A DNA stretch of 64,000 bases, from assembly GCA_947306425.1 (NCBI GenBank), contig CAMZGO010000006.1, forward strand, positions 52,276 through 116,275, written 5' to 3'. The notes below the pieces were generated by a model. That model saw only the letters and a program-made list of their open reading frames with translations. It was not told the DNA's origin and searched no databases. The first letter of the stretch is position 1, and each line of letters opens with the position of its first letter. A program made the position numbers and the translations under genes. Shown one piece after another: positions 35,765 through 44,982 of this stretch. Source of the DNA: an uncultured Elusimicrobia bacterium (GTDB taxonomy: Bacteria > Elusimicrobiota > Elusimicrobia > Elusimicrobiales > Elusimicrobiaceae).

Positions 35765-36029
35765 ATATCAGTTTAGGAGAATTTTAAAGATGTAGGGTTA
35801 AACGCCCTAAGAAAATTTAAATCTGTTTTTGGAACCTTGTAAAGAACAAGGAGAGCTTTTAAGTGATTAAAGGCACTTTTCCACTCTAAAAGCAGCAACC
35901 GAGGGCACAAAATAAAAAGATATCATGAACTTTTTATTTTGTGCCAAATGTTTGTCTATATTTATAGATGAACTACGGCTGTTGCATTTGGGTTAGTGGA
36001 AAAGGCTCAGATGTTAGAGCCGTTTTTTA
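35765..36029 (+). ncRNA. Pilin-leader structured RNA with terminator-loop pseudoknot, copy A
   Basis: Begins with an AATTTT/AAAATT stem closing a GGG/CCC hairpin, then the conserved linker ATCTGTTTTTGGAA and a CCTTGT/ACAAGG hairpin. CTTTTCCACT (35876-35885) is a perfect 10-base complement of AGTGGAAAAG (35995-36004). A long hairpin GGCACAAAAT/ATTTTGTGCC and a TCTATA/TATAGA hairpin lie between. The second strand sits between ACGGCT (35975) and AGCCGT (36018), which pair and are followed by six T. An alternative hairpin GGCTC/GAGCC competes. The pilin starts about 230 bases later, beyond two intergenic repeats. Confidence 0.75.
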
Positions 36030-36076
36030 TTGGCTTTGTCTTTTGCATTTATTAATCGGCTGAAATTCAAATTTGT

Positions 36077-36123
36077 CGCCACCCGCACACCTTGTCGTGC
36101 GGGCGGGAGATGCCGAGCAAGAG
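36077..36123 (+). repeat. Intergenic hairpin repeat, family 2 (copy a)
   Basis: A block GCCACCCGCAC...GTGCGGGCGGGAGATGCC followed by GAGCAAGAG, capable of forming a hairpin. It matches 53997-54045, where the loop differs but the stem is complementary. Confidence 0.6.
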
Positions 36124-36138
36124 CCGTTTCTTGCGAGG

Positions 36139-36240
36139 CAGAGGGGGGCGTCTGTAAATAAGTTTTTACTTTATTTTACAACCCCACCCCCAGCCCCCTC
36201 CGCCTTTGTAAACAAAGGGGCGGGGAGTATAAGGAAAAAC
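36139..36240 (+). repeat. GC-rich intergenic hairpin repeat, family 1 (copy b)
   Basis: Contains CCCCACCCCCAGCCCCCTCC and CCGCCTTTG...CAAAGGGGCGGGGAG, nearly identical to 23334-23389. Its right edge (GGAGTATAAGGAAAA) is also seen in degenerate form upstream of the pilin at 23971, so it may contribute to the 5' UTR of these pilins. Confidence 0.65.
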
Positions 36241-36259
36241 TTAATATAGGAGAAATAAA

Positions 36260-36811
36260 ATGAAAAAGAAAACAAACAAAAAATTCACTAAAGGTTTTAC
36301 TTTAATTGAATTGTTGGTAGTAGTTTTAATTATCGGTATACTTGCCGCTATTGCCTTACCGCAATATAAATTGATAATATGGAAAACAAATTTTGCTACT
36401 TATCGTTCATTAGCTGATAGTATGGCTAAATCTGCGGAAAATTATTTTTTAACAACAGGGAATTGGCCAAGTAGAGAAGAACATTTTGAATTAACTTTTT
36501 CACCTGATATGGTTATTAAAAACGATTCTTTGGGATTTTGTGCATATAATGATAGATTATATTGTTGTGTCTCTTATCCTATTATAAATTATAGTAACGG
36601 AACTATTACTTGCGGTAGTATAGACTATTCTTTAAATTACTCTTTTACATATTCAAATTCCCGAGGCGAAATATATAAAACTAAAGCTTGCGATGTCTCT
36701 TATGATAAGATTAGAGTTTGTGAATTATTAGGTGGAAAAGAGCAAAATTCCAATGCAATCATACACACATATGATGGTTTAAAAACAATACATCATTATC
36801 CGATTAAGTAG
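36260..36811 (+). CDS. Type IV pilin
   Basis: 183 residues. Leader MKKKTNKKFTKG| then [18 protein letters not shown] with Glu5. The variable domain carries seven cysteines (for example CAYNDRLYCCVSY), consistent with several disulfides. Ribosome site TAGGAG 6 bases before the ATG. RNA copy A lies upstream, with repeats in between. It ends 18 bases before the stop of convergent lipA. Confidence 0.95.
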   Translation: MKKKTNKKFTKGFTLIELLVVVLIIGILAAIALPQYKLIIWKTNFATYRSLADSMAKSAENYFLTTGNWPSREEHFELTFSPDMVIKNDSLGFCAYNDRLYCCVSYPIINYSNGTITCGSIDYSLNYSFTYSNSRGEIYKTKACDVSYDKIRVCELLGGKEQNSNAIIHTYDGLKTIHHYPIK

Positions 36812-36829
36812 TAACAAATTGATTTAGTA

Positions 36830-37714
36830 TTATTGATTTTTCGCCTTTTCGTATAAACTGCTTGCTTGATAGGAACTGCGGACTAAAGGGCCGGACATCA
36901 CACCCTTAAAACCGATAGATAAAGCAAATTCTTTTAAACAGTCATAATAATCTTGCGTTGGGTAACTCTTAACTTTATAATGTAATTTTGACGGTGCAAG
37001 ATATTGCCCAAGGGTAAGTAAATCACAGTTTACAGAGCGTAAATCACGTAAGACGGCTTTGATTTCTTCTTCCGTTTCGCCAAGGCCGAGCATTAAACCG
37101 CTTTTCGTTAAAATCTCGGGTGCAACTTTTTTGCTTTGTGCCAATAATTTCAAAGACCTGTCATATTTTGCTATCGGGCGCACTTGCTTGTATAAAGACG
37201 GAACAGTTTCCATATTATGCCCTAAAACGGAAATACCGCTCTTTAAAATTACGGGCAAATATTCAAATTTTCCGCTCAAATCGGAAATTAATGCCTCAAC
37301 TTTAATATTTGGGTTTTGTTTAATTATTTCTTTGCAAACTTTTGCAATATGTTCAGCGCCGCCGTCAATTAAATCATCACGCGTGGGCATTGTCAAAACA
37401 AGATATTTCAAATTCAAAACTTTGGCTAAATTGGCAGCCCTTTGCGGTTCATCGGCGGCGGGTGGCAAAGGTTTTTGGCAACCCTTTTCCACCGCGCAAA
37501 AGCGGCAAAAGCGCGTGCAGATACTGCCAAGTATCATAATAGTTGCCTCACCCTGACAAAAACATTTGCCACGGTTTGGGCAGCGTGCGTTTTGGCAAAC
37601 TGTGGGCATTAGATTACCGTCTAAAAGCCCCTGTGTTTTGGCGGCAAGTTCAGTATGATATGCGGCCTTGCTTTTGCCGACCATTTCTTTAAGCCAATTT
37701 GGAATTTCCAACAT
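36830..37714 (-). CDS. lipA: Lipoyl synthase
   Basis: 294-residue radical-SAM enzyme inserting two sulfurs into octanoyl groups on lipoyl domains. The auxiliary cluster cysteines are in CQNARCPNRGKC; the radical-SAM motif is CTRFCRFC; the C-terminal RSSY motif (VRSSYQA) ligates the auxiliary cluster. Length is normal. It is divergent from the SpoIID gene and the two starts are only about 30 bases apart, so their promoters overlap. Confidence 0.97.
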   Translation of the reverse strand: MLEIPNWLKEMVGKSKAAYHTELAAKTQGLLDGNLMPTVCQNARCPNRGKCFCQGEATIMILGSICTRFCRFCAVEKGCQKPLPPAADEPQRAANLAKVLNLKYLVLTMPTRDDLIDGGAEHIAKVCKEIIKQNPNIKVEALISDLSGKFEYLPVILKSGISVLGHNMETVPSLYKQVRPIAKYDRSLKLLAQSKKVAPEILTKSGLMLGLGETEEEIKAVLRDLRSVNCDLLTLGQYLAPSKLHYKVKSYPTQDYYDCLKEFALSIGFKGVMSGPLVRSSYQASSLYEKAKNQ

Positions 37715-37746
37715 AAATTGCTCCTATAATAGTATAATTATAGTAA

Positions 37747-39816
37747 ATGCGGAAGGCCTTTGCACTAACTTTTTTATTACTGTTTCCTTTTTGCACATTC
37801 GGCGGAATTGTTGCTTCAACTACAACTGTACCGGCTACATTAGAAAGTGCGAAAGGGCTTTATTTTTCCTCACAACCGGAAGAAGCCCTTAAACAATATA
37901 TAGAAATTTCAAAACAAACAAAAGACAGAAAGGCATTTTTAAATGCAATATATGTTGCGCTTGAACTTGCTAAACCGCGTTTAGCGGTTGATACCGCTAC
38001 CGAAGCTTTAAAATATTTTCCAAATGATTCAACTGTTTTAGAATTTGCCGCAAAAGCTTATTTGGCAAACGGCCATAATGTAAATGCTGAAAATTTAATA
38101 TCACTTTTAAATAGCCCTAAACAAGAGAAAAATGAATTTTACTACATCGGTATGGCGCGGGCGCAAATGGGTATGGGGGAAGATAAATTGGCGGAGCAAA
38201 ATCTGCTTCAGGCCAGTAAGGGTGTAAACGGTGCTTTGGCAAATTTCCTGTTAGGTGAACTCTATTTTAAAGAAAAAAATTATTTTTTTGCCGCTAAACA
38301 CTACAAACTTGCTTTGGATTTAGACAGCCAATTCTTGGAAGCTCATAAAAAATACGGTGATGCTTTAGTTAATTTGAAAAAGTATAAAGAGGCATGGCAA
38401 AGTTATAAAAATGTTCAGGCAGCTGATGCCCAATATAAAGAAGTAACAAAAGCTTTGAAAGAATTAAGCACAATGTACACACCGCCTGTAAATGACCTAG
38501 CCATACCGGAAACGACCCGTTCGCACACAAGTATAAGAAGCCCTCTTAATTATACAGGGGAGCCTTTCCCTAAAATCCGCGTCGGTCTTGGGGCAAAAAT
38601 AAACGGGGCCCCGAAAGGTGTTAAAGAAATAAAATTTTCAACCTCGCACAAATTTAAAGCTGCCGAAGGTAATAAAACCTTAATTAAAGACGGAGCAAAT
38701 AAACAATTTTGGACTGTTAAACTAATTGCAGATGTACCTTATTTAATTTCACCTAAAGGAAAACAAACGCCATTTAAGAAATCAATAAAAATAACCCAGG
38801 AATCAAGCGAGGAAAATGCCCACACAATCATAGTAAAAAATATGTTAGTGGGGCATGGTACTACTTGGATTTCCCGCGAAGATAAAGAGTACCGCGGCGA
38901 TATGGAATTTATTTATTCACCTAAGGCAGGGGGCATTTACCTTGTAAACCATGTTAATATGGAGGAATATTTGTATGGCGTCATCGCTTCAGAAATGCCC
39001 AGCCTGTTCCCTATTGAAGCCCTAAAAGCACAAGCAGTTATTGCCCGTACTTATGCCCAAAAGGCGAAAGGTAAACATAAAGAATGGGGTTATGATGTTT
39101 GTGATACTCAAAATTGCCAAGTTTACGGCGGTGTTAAAGCAGAACGCGAGCGTACTAATTCCGCCGCCGAAGCCACACAGGGCCTCATATTGGAACATAA
39201 TGGCAGACCGATTGAAGCGGTATTTTCTTCAAATTGCGGTGGCTTTACTCAAAGTGCAAAGGAGGCAGGATGGTGGGATACGCCCTACTTGCAACCGGTT
39301 TCCGATTATAAAAATTTAAAAGCAGACGAATTTGAGCCTTATAATTTTGCTTTACTCTTACAATATCCGCAAGAAGCATACAGCCGTTATTTTAACAATG
39401 TAAGTAAATCAAATTTCCGCTGGGTAAGATATGTAGAAGAACCTATTTTAAGGCAAGTAATTGCACGTAAAAAAGATATAGGCAAGATTAAGGAAATTAT
39501 TATTTTAGGGCGCGGGCGTTCGGGGTATGTAAATAAAGTAAAAGTCGTCGGTACAAATGGAAATATAATCTTAACTAAAGAAAATCAGATAAAAAAGTAT
39601 CTTGCTCTGGGGCTGCTGAGAAGCACATATTTTACTATTGAACCGCTTCTTGAAAACGGCAAAACAAAAGCATTTATTTTTTACGGAGGCGGTTGGGGGC
39701 ATGGCGTCGGGCTTTGCCAGACCGGTGCAGGAGGACGCGCCGAAAGCGGGCAGAATTTTGAAGATATTTTACGTCATTATTATAGGGGCGTAGATATAAG
39801 AGATGTTAGGGGTTGA
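37747..39816 (+). CDS. TPR plus SpoIID/LytB-domain secreted protein
   Basis: 689 residues. Signal peptide MRKAFALTFLLLFPFCTFG. TPR repeats occupy about residues 35-235 (for example LLGELYFKEKNYFFAAKHYK). The SpoIID domain runs from about 395 to 689 with NMEEYLYGVIASEMPSLFP, ALKAQAVIARTYA, SSNCGGFTQ and the final GGWGHGVGLCQTGAGGRA. SpoIID proteins are lytic transglycosylases acting on denuded glycan, or amidase enhancers. The TPR fusion suggests a scaffold role in septal murein processing (inference). A -10 TATAAT ends 8 bases before the ATG and there is no ribosome site. Confidence 0.88.
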   Translation: MRKAFALTFLLLFPFCTFGGIVASTTTVPATLESAKGLYFSSQPEEALKQYIEISKQTKDRKAFLNAIYVALELAKPRLAVDTATEALKYFPNDSTVLEFAAKAYLANGHNVNAENLISLLNSPKQEKNEFYYIGMARAQMGMGEDKLAEQNLLQASKGVNGALANFLLGELYFKEKNYFFAAKHYKLALDLDSQFLEAHKKYGDALVNLKKYKEAWQSYKNVQAADAQYKEVTKALKELSTMYTPPVNDLAIPETTRSHTSIRSPLNYTGEPFPKIRVGLGAKINGAPKGVKEIKFSTSHKFKAAEGNKTLIKDGANKQFWTVKLIADVPYLISPKGKQTPFKKSIKITQESSEENAHTIIVKNMLVGHGTTWISREDKEYRGDMEFIYSPKAGGIYLVNHVNMEEYLYGVIASEMPSLFPIEALKAQAVIARTYAQKAKGKHKEWGYDVCDTQNCQVYGGVKAERERTNSAAEATQGLILEHNGRPIEAVFSSNCGGFTQSAKEAGWWDTPYLQPVSDYKNLKADEFEPYNFALLLQYPQEAYSRYFNNVSKSNFRWVRYVEEPILRQVIARKKDIGKIKEIIILGRGRSGYVNKVKVVGTNGNIILTKENQIKKYLALGLLRSTYFTIEPLLENGKTKAFIFYGGGWGHGVGLCQTGAGGRAESGQNFEDILRHYYRGVDIRDVRG

Positions 39817-39840
39817 CTTTTTAAAAACATATAATATAAT
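39813..39840 (+). promoter_or_regulatory. Promoter for the 39861 gene
   Basis: -35 TTGACT (39813-39818), overlapping the stop of the upstream gene; 16-base spacer; -10 TATAAT (39835-39840). A second TATAAT overlaps just upstream. The leader is about 15 bases with ribosome site AGGA. Confidence 0.5.
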
Positions 39841-39860
39841 TAAATTATAGGACACTTACT

Positions 39861-41198
39861 ATGAAAAAATTTGTATTTGCCTTATTTTTTATTTGTTGTG
39901 CAGTTTATGCTTTTGCTGCACCTGTTCCTTATGCCCATTTAATAACTTATCCGGATATGGGTATGCCATTTTTTAGGCATATCATAAACGGTGATACGGC
40001 TACTTACAGTATTTGTATATCCAAAGATGTTACCGCTACATATAACGAAAGAAAAGTGGAGGATATTTTCCTTTACTCAGTAAATCAGTGGTTTGATACA
40101 ACTAAAGATTTTATTAATTTTACTTACGGAGGAAGAAAGAAGTTTAAAGATATCTTAAATATATTGGAACATAGGGGTCCTATACGAAAAGTTGATTGTA
40201 GTTTTTATGACCAAGATCAAATAAATAAGCAAGGCTCTGATTTGGTAATACTTATTACAAATGATATTTCAAAACACTGCGGTTCTGATGCTCTATCATG
40301 TTACAATACTGAGGATAATATCTTGTTCTTTCCGGAAAATATGGATACTTCTTTGGATAATATTTTATTCGGTAAACAAAGATTATATAACTATATTGTA
40401 ACCCATGAATTAGGTCATGCTTTCGGTTTAGCAGATAAATACGAAGGGGCGATTTCATATTCCAGTTTTATATATAATTCGGGGGTCAAACGCCCGTCCG
40501 TTATGGCGGTAAGTAAATTTATTACTTGTGATGATGTTGACGGCTTTATAACTTCTATAGACAGAATAACACATACTAAACGTACCTTTAAATCCTTTTG
40601 TAAAGACGGAATAGTTATAGATAATGGAAAATCAATCGCTTTTGTGGAAGGTGAAAAATATACTGTTAAAGAATTCTATAAAGATTTTGATATTGAAATA
40701 GTTTCAACTTATGAAAAAGATGCTAAAACTGATGACGGTTATTTTATTGATATGACTTTGGATAATTTTGACAAATCAGAAAATGCTTTATCTGTTTTGC
40801 GTTATATGGGTTTTGATATAAGTGATGAGGTATTGTTATCTAAATATAAAGTAAAAATACATGCCTATATTAAAGAAAGAGATTATCATAAAGAACACAG
40901 TACACAAATACACAGAATGCCGCAAGGTCTTACCAGTTCAATCTTATTGTTAGATGGAAAAGAAGAACAAGTTATTGCTTGGGAGTTATTTTCCGAACAT
41001 AATTTCCCCGTTCGTACTATTATTGAGCAAAATAAAGTGGAAGAGTTAGATCGTAAAATCATGCTGCCTATTATTAATTATTTTCCTCCCCGCATAAGAG
41101 TACAAGATAATTTACTAAAAGAAACCGAAGCAAAAATTAATCGTTTTTCGGAAAAGTCTGTTAAATCCGCATTGAATAATGACATTAAAAATCATTAG
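39861..41198 (+). CDS. Secreted metzincin-like zinc protease
   Basis: 445 residues with signal peptide (MKKFVFALFFICCAVYAFAA). The extended zinc motif HELGHAFGLAD at residues 182-192 is the metzincin form HExxHxxGxxD, with Asp as the probable third ligand. A Met-turn candidate is SVMAVS near residue 214. The remaining 230 residues are unassigned, charged and mixed alpha/beta. It is likely exported to the periplasm or surface. Targets are unknown; its neighbours deal with cell wall and tRNA and do not define a role. Confidence 0.82.
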   Translation: MKKFVFALFFICCAVYAFAAPVPYAHLITYPDMGMPFFRHIINGDTATYSICISKDVTATYNERKVEDIFLYSVNQWFDTTKDFINFTYGGRKKFKDILNILEHRGPIRKVDCSFYDQDQINKQGSDLVILITNDISKHCGSDALSCYNTEDNILFFPENMDTSLDNILFGKQRLYNYIVTHELGHAFGLADKYEGAISYSSFIYNSGVKRPSVMAVSKFITCDDVDGFITSIDRITHTKRTFKSFCKDGIVIDNGKSIAFVEGEKYTVKEFYKDFDIEIVSTYEKDAKTDDGYFIDMTLDNFDKSENALSVLRYMGFDISDEVLLSKYKVKIHAYIKERDYHKEHSTQIHRMPQGLTSSILLLDGKEEQVIAWELFSEHNFPVRTIIEQNKVEELDRKIMLPIINYFPPRIRVQDNLLKETEAKINRFSEKSVKSALNNDIKNH

Positions 41199-41278
41199 TA
41201 AGATATCTGATTTTTGATTGCCATAGAAAATTGACCTTTCCTTTCCACAAATATCGCCAAAAAATGTAAAATGTATAT

Positions 41279-42610
41279 ATGTACGATATGCACGATACCA
41301 TTGTTGCTTTTGCTACCTCAAACGGGGGGGCAGTTGCCCTTTTGCGTTTAAGCGGTACGCTTGCATATAAAATTTTAAAAGAACTTACCAAAAAAAATAA
41401 TTTTACCCCGCGCAGAGCAACACTTGCTACAATTTATGACGGGGATGCTGTTTTAGATAAAGTACTTTCACTATACTTTAAAGCCCCAAATAGTTATACC
41501 GGTGAGGACTTAATTGAAATTTCAATGCACGCCGGGCCCTATATTAAAAGCCGCATTTTGGAATTATGTTTAATGCTTGGCGCCCGTATGGCAAAAGAAG
41601 GGGAATTTTCCCAAAGGGCATTTCTTAATGGTAAGATGGACCTTGTTGAAGCACAAGGCGTACTTGATATAATTTCTGCCAAAAATAAAGCTGCGCATAA
41701 AGCTGCTGTCAATAGTTTAGAGGGGCGTTTGTCCGGCCGCTTTAAAGAAATCAGGCAAGAATTAACGGATATTTTATCACAAGTTGAAGTTCGTATTGAT
41801 GATAGTGATGACGAAATGCAACCTTTACCCCAAGAAGAAGTAAAAGCCAAACTCTTTAAAGTGGAAAAAGAAGCAAAAGATTTGGCAGATACCTTTTCAA
41901 GCGGGCGTCTTGTAAAAGAGGGAATAAAAGTTGCCATTTGCGGTTTAACCAATGCCGGAAAAAGCAGTTTATTAAATAGATTGCTCGGCTATAACCGGGC
42001 TATCGTTTCAAGTAATGCCGGAACTACCAGAGATACGGTGGAAGCCCCCTTATCTTTACTTGGTTTTGATTTAGTTTTAATTGATACTGCCGGAATTCGT
42101 TTAACTGTTACAGATGATGCTGAAATTGAAGGTATAACCCGCTCCCGCCAGGCAATAAAACAGGCAGATATCACTATTTTTGTGCGCGATTTAACTTTGA
42201 AAAATAATACTGAAGAAAATAAGTTTTTTGAGGAAGTTCGCTTAAATTCCAAAAATTTAATAACCGTTTACAACAAGGCCGACGCCGTAAGTTCAAATAA
42301 GTCAACAGAAGGCTTGTCAATTTCTGCAAAAACAGGGCAGGGATTAAAAGAACTTGAGCAGGAAATTATTAAAATTTTGGACCTTAGCAATATTAGCGGG
42401 CAAGATATGATAATAACCTCTGCCACCCATCATAGGGCACTTTTGCATGCTGCATGTGAACTTAAAGATGCTGCCCGAAAATTGACTGATTTAGAACTTT
42501 GTGCCGAACATTTAAGAGCAGCACTCAAATATTTAAAAGAACTTATAGGCGAGGTTACAACAGAAGATATTTTAGATAATATCTTTTCAAAATTTTGTGT
42601 AGGTAAGTAA
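41279..42610 (+). CDS. mnmE: tRNA uridine-5-carboxymethylaminomethyl GTPase MnmE
   Basis: 443 residues. N-terminal folate-binding domain (DTIVAFATSNGGAVALLRLSG), helical domain, inserted G domain with GLTNAGKSSLLN, SNAGTTRDT, DTAG and NKAD, and the C-terminal CVGK. With MnmG it installs cmnm5 at U34 of tRNAs. A -10-like TAAAAT lies 6 bases before the ATG at 41279 and no ribosome site is visible. An internal ATG at 41288 is an alternative start. The mnmG gene follows one base after the stop. Confidence 0.96.
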   Translation: MYDMHDTIVAFATSNGGAVALLRLSGTLAYKILKELTKKNNFTPRRATLATIYDGDAVLDKVLSLYFKAPNSYTGEDLIEISMHAGPYIKSRILELCLMLGARMAKEGEFSQRAFLNGKMDLVEAQGVLDIISAKNKAAHKAAVNSLEGRLSGRFKEIRQELTDILSQVEVRIDDSDDEMQPLPQEEVKAKLFKVEKEAKDLADTFSSGRLVKEGIKVAICGLTNAGKSSLLNRLLGYNRAIVSSNAGTTRDTVEAPLSLLGFDLVLIDTAGIRLTVTDDAEIEGITRSRQAIKQADITIFVRDLTLKNNTEENKFFEEVRLNSKNLITVYNKADAVSSNKSTEGLSISAKTGQGLKELEQEIIKILDLSNISGQDMIITSATHHRALLHAACELKDAARKLTDLELCAEHLRAALKYLKELIGEVTTEDILDNIFSKFCVGK

Positions 42611-42611
42611 A

Positions 42612-44378
42612 ATGTTTGATTTTGATAAAAGTTTTGATGTAATAGTTATCGGCGGCGGTCATGCAGGGTGTGAGGCCGCTTTAATCTCCGCAAAACGTGG
42701 TGCAAAAACGCTTTTGATTACGCAAAGTTTAGATACTATAGCCCAAATGTCCTGTAATCCCTCTATCGGCGGCATAGCAAAAGGGCAAATTGTAAGGGAA
42801 ATTGATGCCCTCGGTGGTGCCATGGGTAAAATTACCGATATTGCCGCTGTACATTATCACATGCTTAATACGGGTAAAGGGGAGGCAGTATGGTCCCCGC
42901 GCGTTCAATGTGATAAAAAAATATATCAGTTTGCTTATAAACATTTTTTAGAAAAGCAGGAAAATTTGCATATTTTACAAGATGAAGCCACACAGATTTT
43001 AACTAAAAACGGTGCGGTAGACGGCATAGTAACTTTACGACAAACTAAATATAAGACAAAAGCGGTTGTATTGTGCTCCGGAACTTTTTTGAAGGGTACA
43101 ATTCATGTCGGTAAACTTATGCTTGGCGGCGGAAGGTATAATGATAATGCGGCAAACTTTTTAAGTGCTTCTTTAAAAGATTTGGGCCTTAAAATCGGCC
43201 GTCTTAAAACCGGAACACCCATGCGTATAAATGGTAAAACTGTGGACTTCAGTAAATTTACCCCGCAGCCTTCTGACAACCCATATACGCCAATGTCTGT
43301 TTTTAACCGCCCGGTTAAAAAAGATTTTTTACAGTGTTTTATAGGCCGTACTACCGATAAAACTGCCGAGGTACTGGCAGAACATGCAAAAGAATCTGCC
43401 TTATACAGCGGAAACATAAATTCTATAGGGCCAAGATATTGCCCTTCTATTGAAGATAAGGCCGTAAAATTCCCGCAAAACCGCCATCATCCTTTATTTC
43501 TGGAACCTGAGGGCCTGCATACCGAAGAATATTATATTCAAGGTTTTTCTACTTCAATGCCGGAATATGTACAATATTTGCTTTTACGGTCTGTTGAAGG
43601 GTTGGAACAGGCACAAATCGTACGTCCAGGTTATGCGGTAGAATATGATTATGTGGACCCTACTTGCCTTACACCTGCTTTAGAAGTTAAAAATGTTTCC
43701 GGACTGTTTTTCGCCGGTCAAATAAACGGTACAACAGGTTATGAGGAAGCCGGCGGTCAAGGCATTATTGCAGGTTTAAATGCCGCTTTAAAAGTCCAAG
43801 AGGTTGAACCTTTGGTTTTAAGGAGGGATGAATCTTATATAGGTGTTTTGATTGATGACCTTGTAACTAAAGGCGTTAATGAGCCATACCGTATGTTTAC
43901 TTCCCGTGCGGAATACCGCATAATGTTGAGAACTGATAATGCTGATCTCCGTCTGACCGATTATGCTTTTAAATACAGTCTAATGCCAAAAGAATATGAA
44001 AAATACTTTCAGGCATATAAAGAGGCGGTTCAATTGCTTGAAGAAGATGAAAATGCCGAAATCAATGAAAATAATTTGGGTGTTTGGTCTTTAAATGTAG
44101 CAAAAAATACTGCAAAAATTCAAAATAAATATAAGGGATATCTGGACAGAAATATCAAAGAAGCAAAAGCCCTTGAAAATGCAGATAAAATAATTATTCC
44201 CGACGGCTTTGACCCTTCTGAAGTTAAAGGTATTTTGATTGAAAGCAAGCAAAAACTTGCAAAAATACAGCCAAAGACTTTAGGGCAGGCAAGCAGAATT
44301 CCCGGCTTAACACCTTCTGACTTGCAGCTTATTTTGATAAATATTGAGAGATTTAGGCGGGAGCATAATGTTAAATAG
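42612..44378 (+). CDS. mnmG: tRNA uridine-5-carboxymethylaminomethyl enzyme MnmG (GidA)
   Basis: 588-residue FAD enzyme, partner of MnmE. The N-terminal FAD motif VIVIGGGHAGCEAALISAKR is followed by MSCNPSIGGIAKGQIVREID, and the catalytic cysteine region and YCPSIEDK motif are present. The C-terminal helical domain has RIPGLTPSDLQLI. Length is slightly under the usual 620, but no motif is missing. Its end overlaps the rsmG start by 11 bases. The mnmE-mnmG-rsmG order is often found near chromosomal origins, but no parAB or oriC sequence is visible here. Confidence 0.96.
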   Translation: MFDFDKSFDVIVIGGGHAGCEAALISAKRGAKTLLITQSLDTIAQMSCNPSIGGIAKGQIVREIDALGGAMGKITDIAAVHYHMLNTGKGEAVWSPRVQCDKKIYQFAYKHFLEKQENLHILQDEATQILTKNGAVDGIVTLRQTKYKTKAVVLCSGTFLKGTIHVGKLMLGGGRYNDNAANFLSASLKDLGLKIGRLKTGTPMRINGKTVDFSKFTPQPSDNPYTPMSVFNRPVKKDFLQCFIGRTTDKTAEVLAEHAKESALYSGNINSIGPRYCPSIEDKAVKFPQNRHHPLFLEPEGLHTEEYYIQGFSTSMPEYVQYLLLRSVEGLEQAQIVRPGYAVEYDYVDPTCLTPALEVKNVSGLFFAGQINGTTGYEEAGGQGIIAGLNAALKVQEVEPLVLRRDESYIGVLIDDLVTKGVNEPYRMFTSRAEYRIMLRTDNADLRLTDYAFKYSLMPKEYEKYFQAYKEAVQLLEEDENAEINENNLGVWSLNVAKNTAKIQNKYKGYLDRNIKEAKALENADKIIIPDGFDPSEVKGILIESKQKLAKIQPKTLGQASRIPGLTPSDLQLILINIERFRREHNVK

Positions 44379-44982
44379 AGAGTTTATTTCTGCTTTAGGC
44401 TTAACTTTAGATGATTTGCAAATTAACAATTTGCAAAGTTATGCCGAACTTGTTTTAAATAAAAACCAGGAATTTAACTTAACTGCTGCAAAAACATTAC
44501 AAGAGGTTTTTAACCGTCACATAAGCGACGGCCTACAGGCAGCATCAATACTACGTAAAGAGGGATTTTTAACTAAAACAGGGGCAGATTTCGGAAGCGG
44601 AGCGGGGTTTATAGGTATAACCGCGGCTATAGCCTTACCTAACACAAAAATTTATTTAGTTGATAGTTTACAAAAACGTACAAAATTTTTACAATGGATA
44701 GTATATAAAGTCGGTCTAAAAAATGTTGAGATATTAAATTTAAAAATAGGGCAAATACCGTTACAGCGTAAATTTGATTTTATCTTGGAACGCGCTATGG
44801 GGGAAATTGATGATGTTTTGCCGCTTTGCCTTAATTCATTAGCAGATAATGGAGCTTTTTTTGCGTTGTTAAGCAAAGACACGCAAAGCAAAATTAATGC
44901 CTCTAAAGAATATTTTTATTCTTTACCCGGAGATAAAACAGTTTCCGGAAGGAAAATATCAGTTTATTATGGACATAACTAA
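44368..44982 (+). CDS. rsmG: 16S rRNA (guanine527-N7)-methyltransferase
   Basis: 204 residues with the SAM motif GADFGSGAGFIGI and KNQEFNLTAA near the N-terminus. Catalyses m7G527 of 16S rRNA. The ATG at 44368 is chosen because a GGCGGGAG ribosome site lies 4 bases upstream and the product then begins MLNREFISALG. It overlaps the mnmG end by 11 bases. Confidence 0.93.
   Translation: MLNREFISALGLTLDDLQINNLQSYAELVLNKNQEFNLTAAKTLQEVFNRHISDGLQAASILRKEGFLTKTGADFGSGAGFIGITAAIALPNTKIYLVDSLQKRTKFLQWIVYKVGLKNVEILNLKIGQIPLQRKFDFILERAMGEIDDVLPLCLNSLADNGAFFALLSKDTQSKINASKEYFYSLPGDKTVSGRKISVYYGHN

Noticed and set aside
41231..41272. TTGACC (41231) as the -35 box of mnmE
   Set aside because: The distance to the only -10-like TAAAAT is 30 bases, too long for a sigma70 spacer.
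42612..44982. Chromosomal origin beside mnmG-rsmG
   Set aside because: These genes often flank oriC, but they abut each other and the next gene, leaving no intergenic region with DnaA boxes, and no dnaA, parA or parB is present.
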